In this document: positions 61,102-64,000 of the stretch, one piece after another
Numbering within the stretch: position 1 is the first letter of the stretch
How the letters are laid out: every line of letters begins with the position of its first letter
Source: Flavobacterium sp. SM15
Lineage (GTDB): Bacteria; Bacteroidota; Bacteroidia; Flavobacteriales; Flavobacteriaceae
Assembly: GCF_022012335.1 (NCBI RefSeq)
Contig: NZ_JAKLTO010000009.1
Location: 1 to 64,000, forward strand
DNA: 64,000 bases
Direction: 5' to 3'
Notes under the pieces: generated by a model
Database searches by the model: none
Seen by the model: only the letters and a program-made list of their open reading frames with translations
What the model was told of the DNA's origin: nothing
Position numbers and translations under genes: made by a program

Positions 61102-61962
61102 TTAGATTCTGAAAATTCCTCCAAAGGAAACAATACGCTGTAAAAAGAAAAATTCCTGTTGTGCGCGATCAGCTCCAACATAAGTGGTTCTGATGTCGTT
61201 CATATTGATGTAACCGCCTTTTAATTCAGCCTGCATAAAGAAATACTTGAAGAAAGTAAGGTTCAAACCCACTTTTGCAGCCACACCATAACCTGAAATA
61301 TGAAAATCATCGTGACGTTGTTTTCCTAAAACTTTAGCATTGGTTTTTGGGTAAAGTACTCCACCGCCAATTCCTTCGGTAATATTAACTTGGAATTTAT
61401 CAGTATTGCCAATTGAGAATAGCTTAGAGATGTCATCTACTCTTGAAAATTCAGTATTTACATAGTTTAAACCGTCGGTATGCTCAAAAGTTAAAAAATC
61501 CTCCGTCATAGTTTGAGGAACGTTGGAATACATACCATTAAACGCAGAACCAGGTTCCGAAGCCGGCATATTAATGTATCCGTTCATGTTAACGGTTTGA
61601 TCCTGAGTCATGATGTATTTCATGTGATCCACTCCAACCGAAATATTGTACTTGTCTGTAATGAAATATCCTAACCTGAAATTGGTTTGCGGAATAGTCA
61701 TTCTGGCAGGGTTGACATAATCGATGTGCCATCCTTTGGGTCTGTCGTGAGCCTCTACGTCATGAATGGTGAAATTGTAATCCTGACCACTGAAATTAAT
61801 ATCGGATTTACTATATGATTCACGGTTTCCACCCCAAAAGATGTAAAATTTCCCTTTATTATGAGCGGTGTATTTTTCTGGAGTTGCAGGAGCTTCCTGA
61901 GCAATGCTGTGCTGAGAAAAAACACTAAAAAGAAGCACAACCATCAAAAATGGATGTTTCAT
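61102..61962 (-). CDS. Outer-membrane beta-barrel protein, unknown
   Basis: 286 residues with a signal peptide (cut near SIAQ, residue 21). Alternating hydrophobic strands rich in Gly and aromatics (NFRLGYFITDKYNISVGVDHMKY; YGVAAKVGLNLTFFKYFFMQAELKGGYINM) and the terminal aromatic-glycine strand IVSFGGIFRI point to an outer-membrane barrel. No known family is recognised. It lies 18 bp after the kdsA stop, so the two probably share a transcript, which suits an outer-membrane context. Confidence 0.78.
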   Translation of the reverse strand: MKHPFLMVVLLFSVFSQHSIAQEAPATPEKYTAHNKGKFYIFWGGNRESYSKSDINFSGQDYNFTIHDVEAHDRPKGWHIDYVNPARMTIPQTNFRLGYFITDKYNISVGVDHMKYIMTQDQTVNMNGYINMPASEPGSAFNGMYSNVPQTMTEDFLTFEHTDGLNYVNTEFSRVDDISKLFSIGNTDKFQVNITEGIGGGVLYPKTNAKVLGKQRHDDFHISGYGVAAKVGLNLTFFKYFFMQAELKGGYINMNDIRTTYVGADRAQQEFFFLQRIVSFGGIFRI

Positions 61963-61980
61963 TAGTAGGTTAATATGTTA

Positions 61981-62799
61981 TTATAAATTATTAATTGTTT
62001 GTCTGATAGCGACAAGTTTGGTCATTAATCCTTCAAATAAATCAAGATGAAGCATGTTAGCGCCATCACTTTTGGCATTAGCCGGGTCAAAATGTGTTTC
62101 GATAAAAATTCCGTCTACACCAACAGCAATACCAGCCTTTGCAATGGTTTCAATCATTTCAGGGCGACCACCGGTTACTCCAACCATCTGATTTGGCTGT
62201 TGTAGCGAATGAGTTACGTCTAAAACTGTAGAAGCAAATTGTTGCATGGTCGGAATTCCTCGGTAATCTACAATCATGTCCTGATAGCCAAACATGGTTC
62301 CGCGGTCGGTAACCATAACGTTTGGATTGTTGCAATCCAATACTTTTTGAACAGCATGTTTCATGCTTTCAGGGCTCATAAATTGTCCTTTTTTCAGGTT
62401 TACTGTTTTTCCAGTGTTTGCAGCAGCTACCACTAAATCGGTTTGACGTACTAAAAATGCAGGAATCTGAAGTATATCTACATATTCCGCAGCCAGTACA
62501 GCATCTTCATTGGTATGAATGTCGGTAACCGTCGGCACTCCGAATTCTCTGGAAACTTTCTGAAGAATCTTTAACGCTTTTTCATCGCCAATACCAGTAA
62601 AACTGTCGATTCTGGAGCGATTCGCTTTTTTAAACGATCCTTTAAAAACATAAGGAATCTTTAATTTATCAGTAACCGCCACGGTTTTTTCTGCAATGCG
62701 CATCGCCATTTCTTCGCCTTCAATAGCACATGGGCCGGCCAAAAGGAAAAAATTACCACTGTCTGTGTGTTTAATTTGAGGTATATTCTGTAAGTTCAT
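61981..62799 (-). CDS. kdsA: 3-deoxy-8-phosphooctulonate synthase
   Basis: 272 residues. It condenses arabinose-5-phosphate with phosphoenolpyruvate to Kdo-8-phosphate for lipopolysaccharide. LLAGPCAIEGE, YVFKGSFKKANRSRIDSF, DIHTNEDA and VTDRGTMFGYQDMIVDYRGIPTMQ follow the family. The segment LAGPCAIE carries a cysteine where metal-dependent forms have one; N-or-C at that position defines the metal class, and here it is Cys, so a metal-dependent form is likely. Confidence 0.96.
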   Translation of the reverse strand: MNLQNIPQIKHTDSGNFFLLAGPCAIEGEEMAMRIAEKTVAVTDKLKIPYVFKGSFKKANRSRIDSFTGIGDEKALKILQKVSREFGVPTVTDIHTNEDAVLAAEYVDILQIPAFLVRQTDLVVAAANTGKTVNLKKGQFMSPESMKHAVQKVLDCNNPNVMVTDRGTMFGYQDMIVDYRGIPTMQQFASTVLDVTHSLQQPNQMVGVTGGRPEMIETIAKAGIAVGVDGIFIETHFDPANAKSDGANMLHLDLFEGLMTKLVAIRQTINNL

Positions 62800-62819
62800 A
62801 GTTCGATCTAAAAGTTGTG

Positions 62820-62827
62820 CAAAGATA
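62820..62827 (-). promoter_or_regulatory. kdsA promoter -7 element
   Basis: TATCTTTG on the minus strand, 20 nt before the kdsA ATG and just after the terminator of the preceding gene. Confidence 0.5.
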
Positions 62828-62831
62828 TAAT

Positions 62832-62866
62832 AAAAAAACCTTCCAACGAAGCCGTTAAAAGGTTTG
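62832..62866 (-). terminator. Terminator of the lipoprotein gene
   Basis: AAACCTTTTAACGG and its partner TTGGAAGGTTT form a stem with a small internal mismatch and a T7 tract, on the minus strand, about 23 nt past the stop codon. Confidence 0.75.
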
Positions 62867-62888
62867 AAATCTTATAAAATTCTTAAAA

Positions 62889-63356
62889 TTATGGAGTTTT
62901 GGTTGTTTTGTTTTTAATGCTTAACCCTTTAGGACACATTATTTTACCTCTTTCGAAAAAGTTGAAATACATTCGTACAGGTTTGGACTGCCCTTCCCAG
63001 GTAACTTCATATATCGACAAGGTTCCAGCCCCTACTTTTGTGTTTTTTGTTGGGAACGGGCAACAGGTATCAACTTTACGATAAGAAAGCTTTTCACCAT
63101 TTGGACCAGCTAATGCATTAAAATAGTAGGAAGCAAACTTACTTTCATTCGCCTCAAGAATAAAGCCGATGTTAACTGGAAAATCTTCGTCTAAACCATA
63201 TTTAGCATTGTCTGCAGTTTCGGTTATTTGATAGGCGTCTTCAACAACTTTAAGCCTTGCCGCCGTATTATCAATGTTTTTAATGGTTGATTTAGTGCTA
63301 ATGCAAGACACTAATAATAAAGAACTTATCGAAAGAAATAAAAATCTTTTAAACAT
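62889..63356 (-). CDS. Lipoprotein, unknown
   Basis: 155 residues with a lipobox (LLLVSC at about residue 18). The mature part holds VEDAYQITETADNAKYGLDEDFPVNIGFI and YRKVDTCCPFPTKN with adjacent cysteines; VTWEGQSKPVRMYFNFFERGKIMCPKGL ends it. Similar flavobacterial proteins sometimes carry the Kdo aldolase name by transfer from the kdsA neighbour, but nothing here supports an aldolase. Possibly a structural or carrier lipoprotein. Confidence 0.75.
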   Translation of the reverse strand: MFKRFLFLSISSLLLVSCISTKSTIKNIDNTAARLKVVEDAYQITETADNAKYGLDEDFPVNIGFILEANESKFASYYFNALAGPNGEKLSYRKVDTCCPFPTKNTKVGAGTLSIYEVTWEGQSKPVRMYFNFFERGKIMCPKGLSIKNKTTKTP

Positions 63357-63358
63357 AA

Positions 63359-63835
63359 TTATTTAGATTTATTGAAAAAAGCACTAATAGCAGAAATTAC
63401 AACACCGAAGGACAATGTTCCGAAAGTGGCTTGCGTGATATAGCTTTTCATGTTGAAGTAGGATTCAGCTTGCTCGCGGGTTACTTTATTGTGTTCTACG
63501 GCATAAGCAATAGCGTTTTTAAAGAAATCAGGAGTTATGAAAGCACTTGTAATGTATTGCATTAGCGGTGTTAATAATGCTGCAACAATGGTCATTACAA
63601 TTCCTGAGACAAAGCCTTGTTTCCAGGTCATTTCTCCTTTGAAAAAGTTTTTCTTTTTATCTCGAATTGCCAATGAATAAACCGCAATGGCTACAAACAA
63701 GAACAACATGGTATAAATAGGATGTTTGTCAATATGAACATCGTGCAGGCCAACCGTTTTTTCAAGCGCCATCCACAATAATGAGGCAACGATGTAAATT
63801 AATCCCCATTTGATTTCAATTGCAAAGTTTTTCAT
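63359..63835 (-). CDS. DUF4199 domain-containing membrane protein
   Basis: 158 residues from ATG at 63835; an in-frame GTG at 63859 sits next to the -7 element (63861-63868) and is unlikely. Four hydrophobic segments (IKWGLIYIVASLLWMALE; HPIYTMLFLFVAIAVYSLAI; GFVSGIVMTIVAALLTPLMQYI; LSFGVVISAISAFF) with MTWKQGFVSGI before the third are the DUF4199 pattern. Function unknown. It is 2 bp from the lipoprotein gene, so the two are cotranscribed. Confidence 0.85.
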   Translation of the reverse strand: MKNFAIEIKWGLIYIVASLLWMALEKTVGLHDVHIDKHPIYTMLFLFVAIAVYSLAIRDKKKNFFKGEMTWKQGFVSGIVMTIVAALLTPLMQYITSAFITPDFFKNAIAYAVEHNKVTREQAESYFNMKSYITQATFGTLSFGVVISAISAFFNKSK

Positions 63836-63860
63836 ATTTTGGTTTTTGTTTTCAGTCACC

Positions 63861-63868
63861 CAAAAATA
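63861..63868 (-). promoter_or_regulatory. Promoter -7 element for the DUF4199-lipoprotein unit
   Basis: TATTTTTG on the minus strand, 25 nt before the chosen ATG; no clear -33 element. Confidence 0.45.
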
Positions 63869-63896
63869 GCAGTTTAATACCGATTAACGAAAAATA

Positions 63897-63912
63897 TGTA
63901 ATTTTTGTTACA
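63897..63912 (+). promoter_or_regulatory. Crp-type box upstream of the YeeE/YedE gene
   Basis: TGTAA-N6-TTACA is a perfect inverted repeat of the Crp/Fnr superfamily type. It is followed after 20 nt by TAATTTTG (63933-63940). The centre-to--7 distance is within one base of that in the three FNR-like promoters in this window, but the half-site differs, so a different paralogue probably binds. Confidence 0.6.
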
Positions 63913-63932
63913 CAAAATGTAGCCTCAATATT

Positions 63933-63940
63933 TAATTTTG
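63933..63940 (+). promoter_or_regulatory. YeeE/YedE promoter -7 element
   Basis: TAATTTTG fits TAnnTTTG, 17 nt before the ATG at 63958. There is no TTG at -33. Confidence 0.55.
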
Positions 63941-63957
63941 TCAAAAAATAATTCACT

Positions 63958-64000
63958 ATGTATTCATTTTATGGAACTTGGCCCTGGTACATTTCAGGGT
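63958..64000 (+). CDS. YeeE/YedE family transporter, 5' end only
   Basis: Only 14 codons are in the window (MYSFYGTWPWYISG), cut by its end. The PWYISG motif at the start is typical of YeeE/YedE sulfur-compound transporters, thought to carry thiosulfate. A Crp-type box and a -7 element precede it. In other Flavobacteria these genes often sit near a Crp-type regulator and rhodanese genes, which would lie beyond the window. Confidence 0.55.
   Translation, partial: MYSFYGTWPWYISG

Noticed and set aside
62889..63356. Kdo aldolase function for the lipoprotein near kdsA
   Set aside because: No aldolase fold or catalytic motif is visible; the protein is a short lipoprotein and the name would rest only on neighbourhood.

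Overview
The window looks like a stretch of core chromosome from a Flavobacterium-like member of the Bacteroidetes. The evidence is AT-rich intergenic DNA, many promoters with the Bacteroidetes -7 element TAnnTTTG (several with TTTG or TTG about 20-23 nt upstream), few Shine-Dalgarno sites, type IX secretion (T9SS) sorting domains, a fused ccoNO gene, a tmRNA tag GENNYALAA, and dispersed structured elements resembling the flavo-1 RNA motif. I see no rRNA, tRNA, CRISPR array, insertion sequence or prophage. Family names come from recognising the translated sequences by eye; no search was run.

Layout. 1-7600: PLP aminotransferase, aspartyl-protease/PDZ protein, DUF1573 protein, valS, PepSY-like protein, lipoprotein superoxide dismutase. 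7600-12400 (minus): a phospholipid and protein-quality block (acyl-CoA-binding protein, psd, cdsA, LUD protein, ftsH, rsfS). 12500-21700: birA, SRPBCC protein, pyrE, NUDIX, M14 peptidase, coaD, ddl, PASTA protein, rluD-type synthase, GNAT, yaaA. 21700-27400: two tandem unknown helical paralogues, then a tetR-tolC-emrA-emrB efflux operon. 27650-34450: a complete trp operon (leader-EGDCFBA) with a ribosome-dependent attenuator whose leader peptide has three consecutive Trp codons. 34500-36300: marR-nitroreductase-yceI. 36400-41000: a secreted M4 metalloprotease and a small thiol/redox cluster. 41000-52600: an fnr-like regulator, the cbb3 oxidase cluster (ccoI, S, NO, Q, P, G, H and a TauE/SafE protein), a uracil-DNA-glycosylase-like gene and hemN. 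52600-64000: cation/proton antiporter, DUF4468 protein, a broken T9SS cargo gene, ssrA (tmRNA), an AlaDH/PNT-like dehydrogenase, a regulator/creD region, an outer-membrane protein, kdsA, a lipoprotein, a DUF4199 protein and the first codons of a YeeE/YedE transporter.

How the parts work together. The strongest regulatory picture is the microaerobic set. Three promoters (ccoI, ccoS-NOQPG-H, hemN) each carry an ATGAY-type inverted repeat exactly 22 nt before the -7 element, next to a gene for an FNR-family protein. That implies one local regulon joining the cbb3 oxidase, its copper loading and oxygen-independent haem synthesis. Other regulator genes have plausible operators beside them: MarR (TTGTnnnnACAA twice), TetR (TTAAACnnnnGTTTAA twice), and a winged-helix protein flanked by two ACTTTG-N5-CAAAGT palindromes, one of them upstream of creD.

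Most notable non-gene structure: four copies of one covarying structured element, one placed antisense inside the trp operon and one placed in the sense direction inside the cco operon.
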